64,000 nt of DNA from Epichloe hybrida (taxonomy: Eukaryota > Ascomycota > Sordariomycetes > Hypocreales > Clavicipitaceae): the NCBI GenBank assembly GCA_019022495.1, contig JAFEKR010000011.1:434001-498000 (forward strand), given 5' to 3'. Both the position numbers and the translations under genes were made by a program. The notes under the pieces were generated by a model that worked only from the letters and a program-made list of their open reading frames with translations, made no database searches and had not been told where the DNA came from. Shown here piece by piece: positions 12,408-24,135 of this stretch (within the stretch, counting starts at the first letter, position 1; each line of letters begins with the position of its first letter).

Positions 12408-14084
12408 ACTAGCGAGCTACTAGCTATAAGTTAGGGACTTGTACGCATAACACACTTAGACCTAGCAAGCTTCAGTCAATATACGAACGCCCCTATACCT
12501 CTTGCCTAGCTATCCCTTTGTTCTCACATTAAACCTAATATAAAAGGATAGTGTAAATAATACTAGTAGTAATATAAAGGAGATTTATTACTTAACCTAG
12601 TAATCTAAGAATATTAATAAATCTTATCTTAGTAATAAGGTAATAAAGCTTAGAGAAGTGTAGTAAATTAATTATATATCTCTATATATATTATACTTAG
12701 CTTACCTATAACTTATTAGTTCTATTAGAATAGAATACCTATAACTTATTATATAGATTAAGCTATATTATAACTACCTAAAGGGCTAGCGCTAATAAAA
12801 GGGGTAATGTTAAGACTAGTTATATTTATTATAGTAGTATTTATAGCTAGGGATACCCTAAGGGCTAACTAAATAGGAGCTAGGTTAAACTAAGCCTAGG
12901 TAAGGAGGGAGTTTTACTAATTAATAAGGTAATAATACCTTTAAGATAGAATAAGTATTTTCTTTTTTATTTCCTTAGTCTTTAAGACTCTAGGTTTAAT
13001 AATATATATACCTATAGTAATCTCTATCTTAATATTCTTTAATATATAATAGAGATATAAGTTAGTAAATAAAAGCCTAGTATACTAAATATAAGTAAGA
13101 TATTACCTCTAATATAGAGAATAGGATTCCCTAGACTTAGGTAGGTAGTATTTTAGTATACTAGTAGTAAGGGCCTATTTTATTATATAGCTTATAAGGG
13201 CGCTAGATAGATTAGGGGGTAGTATATTATTTATTATTAGAGTTACCTTTTATAAGAAACTTACTAATAAAATAGGATAAGGGTATTATAAAAGTAGCTA
13301 GAGATAAAGAAAGGTTAGATAAATTATAAGGTATATCTAATAAGGGAGTAATTATTTAAGAAGTAAGGACTAATAGAAGAAGGGGAAGGTATAATAAAAC
13401 TATAATAATAAATAAATAGTATTATATAAGGGAAGGTAAGATATAATAAGGAACTAAGTAGGATATTTATATGTGGTTTAGTACTTATATTAGGTAATTA
13501 ATAAACTAGTAAGGGTAAGGTTAGAGACTATAATAAAATAATAGGTTAGTAAGGTAAATATATTATATACCCTTATTAGATAAATTATAAACTAGTAAGG
13601 GTAGGGGCTAGATATTATAATAATAATAGGTTAGTAGGGTAAACGCGTTATATGTATAATAATAGCATAATAAGCTAGTAGGATATAGGTGTTACATACC
13701 TAATAGTAATAAGTAAGGAATAGGATTAAATGTAATTAAATGCTTACTAGATAATTTATAGAAAGGTAGTAGTGGAGGTAGGAGTGATTTACCTTATTTA
13801 CTAATAGCATAATAAGGTATGCTATAATAAAGGGGTAGGCTTAATAAGACTAAGTAAGGGTATATATAAGGGCTTAGGCTTTACCTAAGTATTTTCTATA
13901 TAGTAGGAAGGGTAAGGGTAAGTAGGAATAGGTAAGGTAAGGAAAGGGGGGCTTATATAAGGAGCTAAGGGGGTATAAGGGGTATTACTAGGGATAGCCT
14001 CTTCTCCTTTCCCTTCTCTTCCCTAAGTCTCTTAATACTATATTGACGCCCTATTACAGCCACCTAGGGGCTAGTCTATAATAT
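12408..14084. other. AT-rich, RIP-like sequence without recognisable gene
   Basis: No open frame. A partial tandem duplication of about 110 bp is visible at about 13490-13690 (ATAAACTAGTAAGGGTA followed later by AATAATAGGTTAGTA, repeated). Otherwise I see nothing. Confidence 0.4.
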
Positions 14085-14408
14085 ATACTAATAATCACGT
14101 AATCTTATAAAGTAAAAATCGAAGTAAAGTATAATACATAAAAGTGGGTCTAAAAGTGGGTCGTACGTCTGTAATTACAAATACTAAAAACAATTACATT
14201 TTAGCACTAAAAATAAGTACAAAAGTTAATTTTCTACTTTATAGCTCAATAATCCACTTTCAGACCCACTTTTATATATAGTATTTTTCTTTGAATTTTA
14301 CTCTATAAGATTATATAATTATTAGGATAATATCTTCAATCATAAGTTAGATATAAAAATAAAGAAAACAATTACAAAACAATTACATTACACGAGTACA
14401 ATTGCCTG
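14085..14408. mobile_element. Left-truncated copy of the hAT-like foldback element
   Basis: Nearly identical to 20470-20793 from TACTAATAATCACGTAATC to the terminal CTG at 14406-14408, with a few transitions. The outer left arm (about 80 bp) present in the other copy is missing here, so no matching target duplication can be identified. Confidence 0.8.
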
Positions 14409-14429
14409 GTTATACTTATGTAATTAAAT

Positions 14430-17400
14430 TAAAAGAGAGGAAATAGCTACTATAGGGACCTATATATAACCTAGTGAAAAAAGAGCTAGAGGTGCTTAGG
14501 GAGTACCTTATAAGTACGTAAGAGAAAGAATAGATTAGAAGATTAATAAGCCTAGCTAAAGCCTTAATTTTGTTTATCCTAAAAAAGTTAAGGAAATTAA
14601 GGCTTTATATAGATTATAAGGGTCTTAATAGGATTACTATTAAAAATAAGGCCCCCTTACTATTAATCTTTAAAATTCTTAATTAACTAGTAAGTATAAA
14701 GGTTTTTATATTATTAGATCTCTAAGAGGCATACTACTTGCTATATATTCGCGAGGGTAATAAGTAAAAGATAGCGTTCCATTACTACTATAGGCACTTT
14801 AAGTACCTTATAATACTATTTAGATTAGTAAATGCGCTAGCTACTTTTTAGGAATATATTAATAACACTCTTAAGGGACTTATAGATAAATTCTATATTA
14901 TTTACCTTAATAATATCCTAATATATAGTAGTAACCTTATAAGATATATAAAGTATATTAAAAGGGTGCTAAAGTAACTTTAAGACATAGATCTTTATAT
15001 TAACCTTAAGAAGTGCTAATTTTTAGTATTATAAGTAAAATTCCTAGGGTTTATTATATCTAAAAAAGGTATTAAGATAGAACCATTAAGGGTTAAAGCT
15101 ATTATAACCTAGCTAATACCCTGTAGTGTGTTTAATATTTAATTATTCCTTAGGTTTATAGGGTTTTACTAATACTTTATAAAATAGTATAGTAAGGTAG
15201 TAATCCTACTAATAAACTATTTAAAGGGTATTTAACTAGTAAAGTTTAAGCTAAAGCCTAGTAAACTTATAGTATTTAGAGAACTCTAAAAGAAGTTCTA
15301 GGAGGCACTAATCTTAGTATACTTTAACTTACTTTATTTACTAAGAGTAAAAATAAATACATCTAGTTATATAATTAAAGCTATACTTATAATATTAGTG
15401 CTAGGTAGCTAGCACCTAGTAGTGTATTTTTTAAGGAAGTTAACTAATATTAAACTTCGTTACTTAACCCTAGATACTAAGTTATTAGCAATCTAAGAGG
15501 TATTTTAAGCCTAGATATATTACCTTATATATTTAACTTATTAAATTATAGTTATTATAAACTATCTAAATTATAAGTACCTAGCTATAAAGCTAAAGCT
15601 ATTTAGTAAGTAGGTAATAGTATTAGATAAGCTTTATTTATTTAATTTTAGGATTAAATATTATGTAAGTAAGCTAAACCTTACTAATACCCTATTAAGA
15701 AAAGTAAATTATATTAGTAAGGAGCATAGGTTAAAGGCTATGTTCTTATAGTAACCTAACTTCTTAGCTAAGTTTTTAAATACTAAGTAGTAAGAGCGCT
15801 ATATATATAATAGTATAGTTATAGGCCCTAAGGTTATATTACTTAGCGTAGTTAATAGTTTATTATAAGAGTACTATAAGGGCTATTTAAGCCTCTAGGG
15901 TTTTAAGAAAATATAACTTTATTATATTATTAAGGAACTTAATAGTCCTATAAAGCCTATAAGTAATACGCTAACTAAGTTTGCTTATTATAAGTAGTAA
16001 GGTTATACCTTATCTATATTTTCTAATATTTCTATAAGTCTAGTAAGCCTATAGGTTAGGAGTCTAGCTAGGTTAGTAGTTAGTAAGTAATATAAGCGCC
16101 CCCTTAAAATACTACTTAGCTATAATTTATTTATAAGTCTAAAAGTATACTATAAGCTAGCTACTTATAGTAGTATTATAGTAAGAATATAGGTAGTTTA
16201 GTAAACCTTTTCTAAGTTTATATATAATACTTATCCTATATATATAGAATTAAAGACTCTAATTTAAGTTATGTTATTTTAAGTATAGTAAGGTAATAAC
16301 TTTACTATAGGTTAGAGAAAGCTACTTAAGAGTAGTAACCTAGAAGCGTTATAGATATAGTCTATTAGGCCCTCTAAGCTATTAATATTTAAGAATAAAG
16401 TTTTTATTCTAGTTAGTATAAGAAAGGAAGTTATATTACTTACTTATAATAACCTAGTAGTAAGCTACTAGAGAGTTAGTAAGACTCTTTATTAGATTAT
16501 AAGTTAGTATTACTAGCTAATAATAAAGAAAGATACTAAGTTATATATATAAACTTATATAAGCTACTAGACTTTAAAGCTAAGGCACTATAAACCTTAT
16601 AGTAAGCTAGCTATACTACTAGTGCCTAATTAGCCTTTTTAAGAATTATTAATAGACTTTATTATAGGGCTACTGCCTATAAAAGATATAAACTAGACCT
16701 ATAATGTAATCTTAGTTATTATAAACTATTTTACAAAATATAGTATTTATATCCCTGTTTTAACATATATAACTAGCAATAGGTTAGCTACTATATTCTT
16801 AGAATATATTTTTAGGGATTATAGCGCTCTAGAGGGCATTATTATAAACTATAGTTTAACCTTTACTAGCGGGTTTTAGATAACCTTTTACTATCTTATT
16901 ATAACTAAGTAGTAACTAAGTATTATATTTTACCTATAAATAAATAGTTAAATAGAATATTTAAACTAAGTTTTAAAGCACTATTTAAAAGCCTTTACTT
17001 ACTTTAACTAAACTAATTAGGCTAATAACCTTTTAATAGTATAGTTTATATATAATATAAGCGCTTATTTAACTTATAGCTATACCCTAGCTAAGGTGCT
17101 ATAAGGCTATAACCCTAGGGGACTGTAGTAAGTAGTTATAAATATTCCTATAGTAAATAACTAGGTAAAAACTTATACTATTACACTAAAAGATAGATAT
17201 ATAGTAATTAAGTAGCTTCTAAGTGACTTATAAGCCTAGTATATAAAACACTATAATAAGAAGTAAACCCTAATAAAGTTTAGTGTAAGTAACTATATTT
17301 TATTATTTATAAAGAATATTAACTTATAGTAACCTAGTAGGAAGCTAAGTATAAAGTACCTAAGCCCTTATAAAATTAAAAAGGTAATTAGTACCTATAG

Positions 17401-17760
17401 GCTTATATACTAATTAAAGCTACTACCTAGAATGTGTTTATATAATATTTTTAATATTACTAACCTTAAACTATTTATAAGGGACTTATCTAGCGTAAAA
17501 AATATATCCTTACTATAAGATAATATTATGAATAATAAGTAGGAGTTTAAAGTTAAAAGAATAATATTATATTATTATAATAGGAGATATTAGAAATACC
17601 TAGTTAAATAGAAGGGCTATAATGCTTTAGAGAATTCTTAGGTAAAGAAAAGAGATTTTATTATAATAGATATTATTAAGAATTATAAGTGGTAACTAAG
17701 TAGCTAGTTTATAAATATAGAGGTGTATTTAATAGATTTTAAATAGTAGTAATGATATAT
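14430..17760 (+). mobile_element. Degenerate Ty3/gypsy-like pol (RT, RNase H, integrase, chromodomain)
   Basis: Plus-strand reading with many stops. At about 14490-14660: LREYLI, then LYIDYKGLNRITIKNKAPL, the conserved start of gypsy RT. At about 14790-14930: HFKYLI and EYINNTLKGLIDKFYIIYLNNILIYS, where LNNILIYS stands for the catalytic Y(L/V)DD block, so both aspartates read as Asn through G-to-A change. Integrase-like text is near 16600-17100 (LDFI.GLLPIK, then ALEGIIINY), and a chromodomain-like stretch with YLVK.KGY lies near 17540-17660. No LTR of its own was found. Decayed by RIP and non-functional. Confidence 0.78.
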
Positions 17761-17815
17761 AAAAAAAATCTAGATAATTTCTTAGATAACCTAACTTATA
17801 GCTACTTCACACTAA

Positions 17816-18082
17816 TGTCAGGAGCACGGAGGCTAAGGGGCCATGGACAGGACGGTCACATAATAAAGCCCTTAGATAAGCCTTAGGTTCCGTGGATAAC
17901 TAAGTAGCTATAAGATAGCTATATACATGCAGTAGGGTATTTAGATAAGGACTGCCTATAAGAGATATAGGAGGTTAGAGTTTAAGACCTTTATGCACCT
18001 ACCCCTAAGTAGTAGCTCTCTAGCTATGACTAAGAACCTTAGCCTTCACTCCGTTTATATCTCCCTAAACACAGTCGTGACA
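17816..18082. mobile_element. Solo LTR with 5-bp target duplication
   Basis: 267 bp starting TGTCAGGAG and ending GTCGTGACA, so the ends are inverted TGTCA/TGACA. Flanked on both sides by ACTAA (17811-17815 and 18083-18087). The perfect duplication around a single LTR indicates recombination between the LTRs of a former full element. Less decayed than its surroundings, it keeps several CpG and CpA sites. Confidence 0.85.
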
Positions 18083-19904
18083 ACTAATCACTCTATTAAT
18101 ATATTACCTGCTAGGCCCTTAGTAGTCTTATTAGTAATAATAAGGGTAGAGGATTTATTCTTATTATTAGAAGAATCCCCCTCTTTATATATATATATAT
18201 AAAGCTTGCTAGGGAGGTCTAGTAGCCTAATATAAGTAGGAAGCATAGATATATTAGTAGTAAGCTACTAGTAAGTTAGTAAAGCTATAAGCTAGAGCAT
18301 AAGAAGTATATATAGATAGAAAATTCTATATAATAAAATATAAACTATTAGAAATATTAATCTAGACTTCTAGATTAATAGTATTATTAAGTAGTAATAT
18401 AGTAACTTATTTATTAGTATTAGCCTTATATATAACTTTTACTATAAGCTATACTTACCTTACTTACTTATGCTTATTAGTATTTTTAGTAGTTAGGAGC
18501 GTATTATAAAGTTTATATTTTATATGTATTAGATACTAGTAGTATATTAGTAATAACTAAGTTATAAAAATAAAAAATATATATATTATTAAGAAAGTAT
18601 AGATTATTATTAGGATTACTATAAGTATTAATATACTTAAAGAGTGTATAGTATAACTAGGTAAACTAAGTAATATACTAGTAATATATTAGTATATATA
18701 TTAGTAGTAAGAAAAGGAGAATAAACCCTAGTATAGTCCTTATTATTATATATATAATAAGTGTATTTTATTAAGTTATTTATATAAGTTAGGAGTAATA
18801 TATAGTAAGATAGTAGTAAAGTTATACTTAGAGAATTAGTATATTAGGTTAGGATAAATTTACCCTTAATAATATATTATAGCTTTATATTATTACTATC
18901 TTTAAGTATAATAGCTTATATTATAACCTACTATGTATAGTAAATATAAGGAATTTTTATTTTACTAGCACTACTAGCTATAAGTTAGTAAGGTAAGCGC
19001 TAGGGGGACCTAGATATTATACTTATATAGAAATTTTAAAAGCTAAATATTTCTTACTAGGAGACTTTAAAAGGGATATTATAGAAGTCTTTAAAATAAA
19101 AGAAGGTAGTAATAGTAAAGTAGTTACTTATATTAAAGATATTATTAACTACTAGTAATTTAGTAGTAATATACTATAAGAAACTTATAGGTAAAAGGTA
19201 AGTAACTAATATTTTAGTATTTAAAAGGATTTAGATATTTTAGATAAGAATAAATATAAATAATAAAGTAATACTATAGGATATTAGTAATTACTATAAG
19301 AGAAGCTATAAAGCTACTAGCTTATAGGTAAAGGTAACTTATAATACTAAGGGAGAATATAAAGGGAAGAAAAGTATATAAAAGTAAGGGAAAGTAAGCC
19401 TTTTTTATATTAGCCCTAGACCCCTAAGTAATTTACACGCTATATATAGCTAATCTAGGAATTATAATATTTATAGTTATAGCTACTACTAGTAAATACA
19501 CACACTAGCTATAAACTCCTAGTAAGATTAATATAATATCCCTAATATTAAATAAGAAGTTATTTATTTTAAATAGCACGTATTACCTTATCTATTTAAC
19601 CTAATTATAAAACTTAATATAGGTAATTTACTTACTTAGCGCTAATAACTTATTAAATAAAGGTATATATATTAGAGGTAATAAAGTAGTAAGTATATAG
19701 CTATCTAGAATCTAGAATCTAGATATTATACGAAGGATTACCTAGGTCCTAATAATATTTACCTTATTATTTAAAGCAAATATAATACTACATACTAATA
19801 GTATAGCTAGTAATATAGATATTACTATAGGTTATACGTAGTAAACACACACTAGCTAAGTAGCTCTTTATAATTAAGGATAATTATATATTAGGGGAGT
19901 AGTA
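18083..19904. other. AT-rich sequence without recognisable gene
   Basis: No open frame and no readable protein family. Probably decayed repeat sequence between two LTRs of the same family; because the left LTR has its own perfect target duplication, this stretch need not be the body of that retroelement. Confidence 0.4.
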
Positions 19905-20171
19905 TATTAGGAGTATAGAGGCTAGGGAGTTATAGATAGGATAGTTATATAATAAACCCCTTAGGTAAGCCTTAGCTTATATAAATAACTAAGTAGCTAC
20001 TAGATAGCTATATATATATAATAGGGTATTTAGATAAGAACTACCTATAAGAGATGTAAAAGGTTAGAGTTTAAGACCTTTATGTACTTACCCCTAAGTA
20101 GTAGCTCTCTAGCTATAACTAAGAACCTTAGCCTTTACTCCGTTTATATCTCTCCTACTACAGTCGTGACA
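19905..20171. mobile_element. Second, more decayed LTR of the same family
   Basis: Also 267 bp and alignable end to end with 17816-18082, including TTTAAGACCTTTATG and CAGTCGTGACA, but with many additional C-to-T and G-to-A changes (its start reads TATTAGGAG for TGTCAGGAG). The flanking 5-mers (TAGTA, AGATA) do not match, so a target duplication is not visible. Confidence 0.78.
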
Positions 20172-20389
20172 AGATATAACCTAGTTTAGTAATAGTTAGA
20201 AGCTACTCTTAAAGGTATTCTAAGATTTAGCGCCCTATAATATTACTATAAGCTATATAATAGTCTTTATTAAGTATATATAATAAAGTATAATAGTTAA
20301 ATATAATAGTGCCCTAGAATATTTATAAATACATTATTAGCTTTATTTAAGGTTATATATATTATAAAAGAAGTCTCTTAGTCTATAAT

Positions 20390-20793
20390 CAGAGTATTGT
20401 AAACAATTACATCGTGTAATTGTTTGTTTTTCTTAAAGAATTAATATCTAGCTTATAATTAAAGATATTATACTAATAATCACGTAATCTTATAGAGTAA
20501 AAATCAAAGTAAAGTATAATATATAAAAGTGGGTCTAAAAGTGGGTCGTACGTCTGTAATTACAAATACTAAAAACAATTACATTTTAGCACTAAAAATA
20601 AGTACAAAAGTTATTTTTCTACTTTATAGCTTAACAATCCACTTTCAGACCCACTTTTATATAGAGTATTTTTCTTTGAATTTTACTCTATAAGATTATA
20701 TAATTATTAGGATAATATCTTTAATCATAAGTTAGATATAAAAATAAAGAAAACAATTACAAAACAATTACATTACACGAGTACAATTGCCTG
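20390..20793. mobile_element. 404-bp hAT-like foldback (MITE) element, complete
   Basis: Begins CAGAGTATTGTA and ends CAATTGCCTG, with 8-bp direct repeats TCTATAAT at 20382-20389 and 20794-20801. Left and right arms are imperfect inverted repeats of roughly 180 bp (for example AATCTTATAGAGTAAAA on the left against TTTTACTCTATAAGATT on the right). The arms end inward in GTGGGTCTAAAAGTGGGTC and its inverse. There is no room for a transposase. The 8-bp duplication and CAG ends fit hAT. Confidence 0.85.
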
Positions 20794-20801
20794 TCTATAA
20801 T

Positions 20802-21360
20802 AGTAAGTTATAGGAGTTATAGGTATTTTTATGTAATATACTAAATTATAATAAACCTATTTCTAACGCTCCCCTTTTCTATATTTAATTATACTCTTAT
20901 TTAAAAAGATTTAATATTACTAAAAAGAGAGTAACTTATATAGGTATTTATGCGTAAATTTAAGTTATCTTTTAGCTATATCTAGTGTTAATTTTAGTTA
21001 TTATAGTGCCTTTTTATACTAGATACTCTCTTTAATAAGGAATCTTTATAAAGTTATTATAAAATAGTTAAGACTAGCCTCTTTAAGTAAGTCTTTATTC
21101 TTAATAAAAGGGTCTCTTTTTATCTAAAGGAAGATATACCTTTTATTATATATTCTAAGCTTTAGTGGCTAGCTATAGTGTGGTAATAATTTAGCTAACT
21201 ATTAGGTTTAGTAGTATTAATAGATGCTATATATAAATATAAGGGGAATCCCCTCTTTCTCTATAATCTCTTTACTTATTATACCTAAATTAAAGGCTAA
21301 TATAACTCTAGTTCTCTTATAAGGACTATATTTAACTCTAGGCGTAATTAGAGGTATTTT
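20802..21360. other. AT-rich tail of the repeat block
   Basis: No gene seen. Composition changes abruptly at about 21,360-21,390, where CpG-containing sequence (GACGCGATTTTTCGCGATG) begins. Confidence 0.5.
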
Positions 21361-22234
21361 TGTTAAGATATATGTAAGTTAAGTTAATAATGCAGATGGA
21401 ATGTGACGCGATTTTTCGCGATGTGTGGTGGGGTCGGGTCTGGTTATCCAGACTTTCGACCCCCCACTGTACATACAGTGGGTGTAATCCGTACAACATA
21501 CTGACCAAAGATATGAGTATGTAGTAATAGGCAGCCGGTTCATTGACTCGTCCAACGAACAGATGCTCTGCTTCGGACATTTGACTATCTGCGTGTGTCA
21601 GTAGAAGCTACATACATGTAGTATCGTGCATCATGCCGCAGCCAAGGACGTGCATCAATGTCGTAGCCAAGAGCGTGCATCATGCCCTGGGTCCGAGGCC
21701 ATGAAGTACCTGGTATAGAATCAACCAACCAATAACTGCGCACAGAATGATGAATCAGGCAGCGCCCCGGTCGAGAAAGTGACCTGCAAGCAAAAAAAAA
21801 AAAACTAAAAAAAACTCGCCATAAACAATGAGCGTTTTCTCAACTTGCGCTCTACGACATTTGGTGCAGTGCATGATAATCAATACGCCTGGTGATGGCT
21901 TGATTCTAGCGCCAGTTCTTGTTCATGGCGTTGACAGCACTCGTCGAAGGCGTCATTCAAGAGCCCACTCCACTCAAGGCCGGCATGGTGCATGATCCTG
22001 GGAATGATGATGTGTTGTTAACTTGTTATCAGGGAAAGCGGAGCTTTGCCTGAGATTTACGTCATGCAAGGCGAAGGCAAGAGGGTGGAGCGAAGCTTCC
22101 CGCTTTCCCTTTATTAAAATAAGGTCGTCCTGTGGAGACGTCTCTTCTGATTGGTTAGACGCGAAATACTCTTCGGCGACTAGTCGAGAAATTTTTTTCT
22201 GCCTCTCTTGACCGCCTGAGCTAGGGGGGGTTCA
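21361..22234. other. Non-RIPped transition sequence, no confident gene
   Basis: Balanced base composition. Contains short repeated phrases around 21630-21690 (GTGCATCA...GCCAAGA), and a segment at about 22030-22145 related to 61718-61825. A minus-strand open frame of 80 codons at 21338-21580 runs into the AT-rich block and is not convincing. Confidence 0.4.
22030..22145 (+). repeat. Dispersed repeat, copy A
   Basis: Contains GGAAAGCGGAGC, a central GGCGAAGGCAAGAGGG and AGCTTCCCGCTTTCCCTTTAT. A similar ordered series occurs at 61718-61825 (AGAAAGCGGAGC, GAAGGCAGGGAAAGGAG, AGCTTCCCGCTTCCCTTCTA). Similarity is moderate; type of element unknown. Confidence 0.5.
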
Positions 22235-24135
22235 GTTAGATCATCAATCAGATCGTCAATCAGATCGTCAATCAGATCGTCAATCAGATCGTCAATCAGA
22301 TCGTCAATCAAATCGTCAATCGAATCGTCAATCAGATCGTCAATCAAATCATCAATCAGATCGTTAGTTAAATCATTAAAAAGGGGGGGGGTAGTAAGGA
22401 GGCCCGCCGCAGGCGATAGCTTGCCGCAGGCGGCCCCTAGAGGGAATAGAAAAGCTTAAATATCTAAAGATATTAGTTAAATCATCAAATCGTCAATTAG
22501 ATCGTTAGTCAGATCATCAATCAGATCATCAATCAAATCGTCAATCAAATCGTCAATCAAATCGTCAATCAAATCATCAGTTAGAAAGTCAGTTAAATCG
22601 TCAAATCGGTCAAATCGGTCAAATCGGTCAAATCGGTCAAATCGGTCAAATCGGTCAAATCGGTCAAATCGGTCAAATCGGTCAAATCGGTCAGAAAGTC
22701 AGTCAGATCATCAATCAGATCATCAATCAGATCGTCAATCAAATCGTCAATCAAATCGTCAATCAAATCATCAGTTAGAAAGTCAGTTAAATCGTCAAAT
22801 CGGTCAAATCGGTCAAATCGGTCAGAAAGTCAGTCAGATCATCAATCAGATCATCAATCAGATCGTCAATCAAATCGTCAATCAAATCGTCAATCAAATC
22901 ATCAGTTAGAAAGTCAGTTAAATCGTCAAATCGGTCAAATCGGTTAAATCGGTCAGAAAGTCAGTCAGATCATCAATCAGATCATCAATCAGATCGTCAA
23001 TCAAATCGTCAATCAAATCGTCAATCAAATCATCAGTTAGAAAGTCAGTCAGATCGTCAAATCGGTCAAATCGGTCAGAAAGTCAGTTAGATCATTAATC
23101 AGATCATCAATCAGATTGTCAATCAAATCGTCAATCAAATCATCAGTCAGAAAGTCAGTCAAATCGTCAATTAGATCGTCAGTCAGATCATCAATCAGAT
23201 CATCAATCAGATCATCAATCAAATCGTCAATCGAATCGTCAATCAAATCATCAATCAGATCATCAATCAGATCATCAATCAGATCATCAATCAGATCATC
23301 AATCAGATCATCAATCAGATCATCAATCAGATCATCAATCAAATCGTCAATCAAATCGTCAATCAAATCGTTAATCAAATCATCAGTCAGAAAGTCAGTC
23401 AAATCGTCAATTAGATCGTTAGTCAGATCATCAATCAAATCGTCAATCGAATCGTCAATCAAATCATCAATCAGATCATCAATCAGATCATCAATCAAAT
23501 CGTCAATCAAATCGTCAATTAAATCGTTAATCGAATCGTTAATCAAATCGTTAATCAAATCATTAGTCAGAAAGTTAGTCAAATCGTCAATTAGATCATC
23601 AGTCAGATCATCAATTAAATCATCAATCAAATCGTCAATTAAATCATTAGTCAGAAAGTCAGTCAAATCATCAATTAGATCGTCAGTCAGATTATCAATC
23701 AGATCATCAATCAGATCGTCAATCAAATCGTCAATCAAATCATCAGTTAGAAAGTCAGTCAAATCGTCAAATCGGTCAAATCGGTCAAATCGGTCAGAAA
23801 GTCAGTCAAATCATCAATCAGATCGTCAATCAGATCGTCAATCAAATCGTCAATCAAATCGTCAATCAAATCATCAGTCAAATCGTCAGTCAAATCGTCA
23901 GTCAAATCGTCAATTAGATCGTTAATCAAATCGTCAATCAAATCATCAGTCAAATCGTTAGTCAGAAAGTCAGTCAAATCGTCAAATCGTCAAATCGTTA
24001 AATCGGTCAAATCGGTCAAATCGGTCAGAAAGTCAGTCAAATCATTAATCAGATCATCAATCAAATCGTCAATCAAATCGTCAATTAGATCGTCAGTCAG
24101 ATCATCAATTAGATCATCAATCAGATCATTGTTAA
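22235..24135. repeat. 12-bp minisatellite block (AATCAGATCGTC variants) with higher-order units
   Basis: About 1.9 kb of 12-mers such as AATCAGATCATC, AATCAAATCGTC and AATCGGTC octamers, punctuated by GAAAGTCAGTCA. Between 22680 and 23080 the same sequence of variants recurs with a step of about 120 bp. Variants differ mainly by transitions (ATCGTC/ATCATC, GTCAG/GTTAG). An unrelated insert with twice GCCGCAGGCG sits at about 22381-22480. Long open frames exist on both strands because 12 is a multiple of 3; these are not taken as genes. Confidence 0.93.

Noticed and set aside
18083..19904. Body of an LTR element between the two 267-bp LTRs
   Set aside because: The left LTR has a perfect ACTAA duplication on both its own sides, so it is a solo LTR; the interval contains no readable pol.
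21338..21580. 80-codon minus-strand frame at the AT-rich border
   Set aside because: Extends into decayed AT-rich DNA and matches no family I recognise.
23049..23977. Long repeat-encoded frames on both strands as genes
   Set aside because: 12-bp periodicity keeps frames open on both strands; no promoter, intron or unique domain. Kept only as an observation.
22235..24135. CRISPR-like array
   Set aside because: Units are adjacent and vary continuously, with no unique spacers; the genome is eukaryotic.
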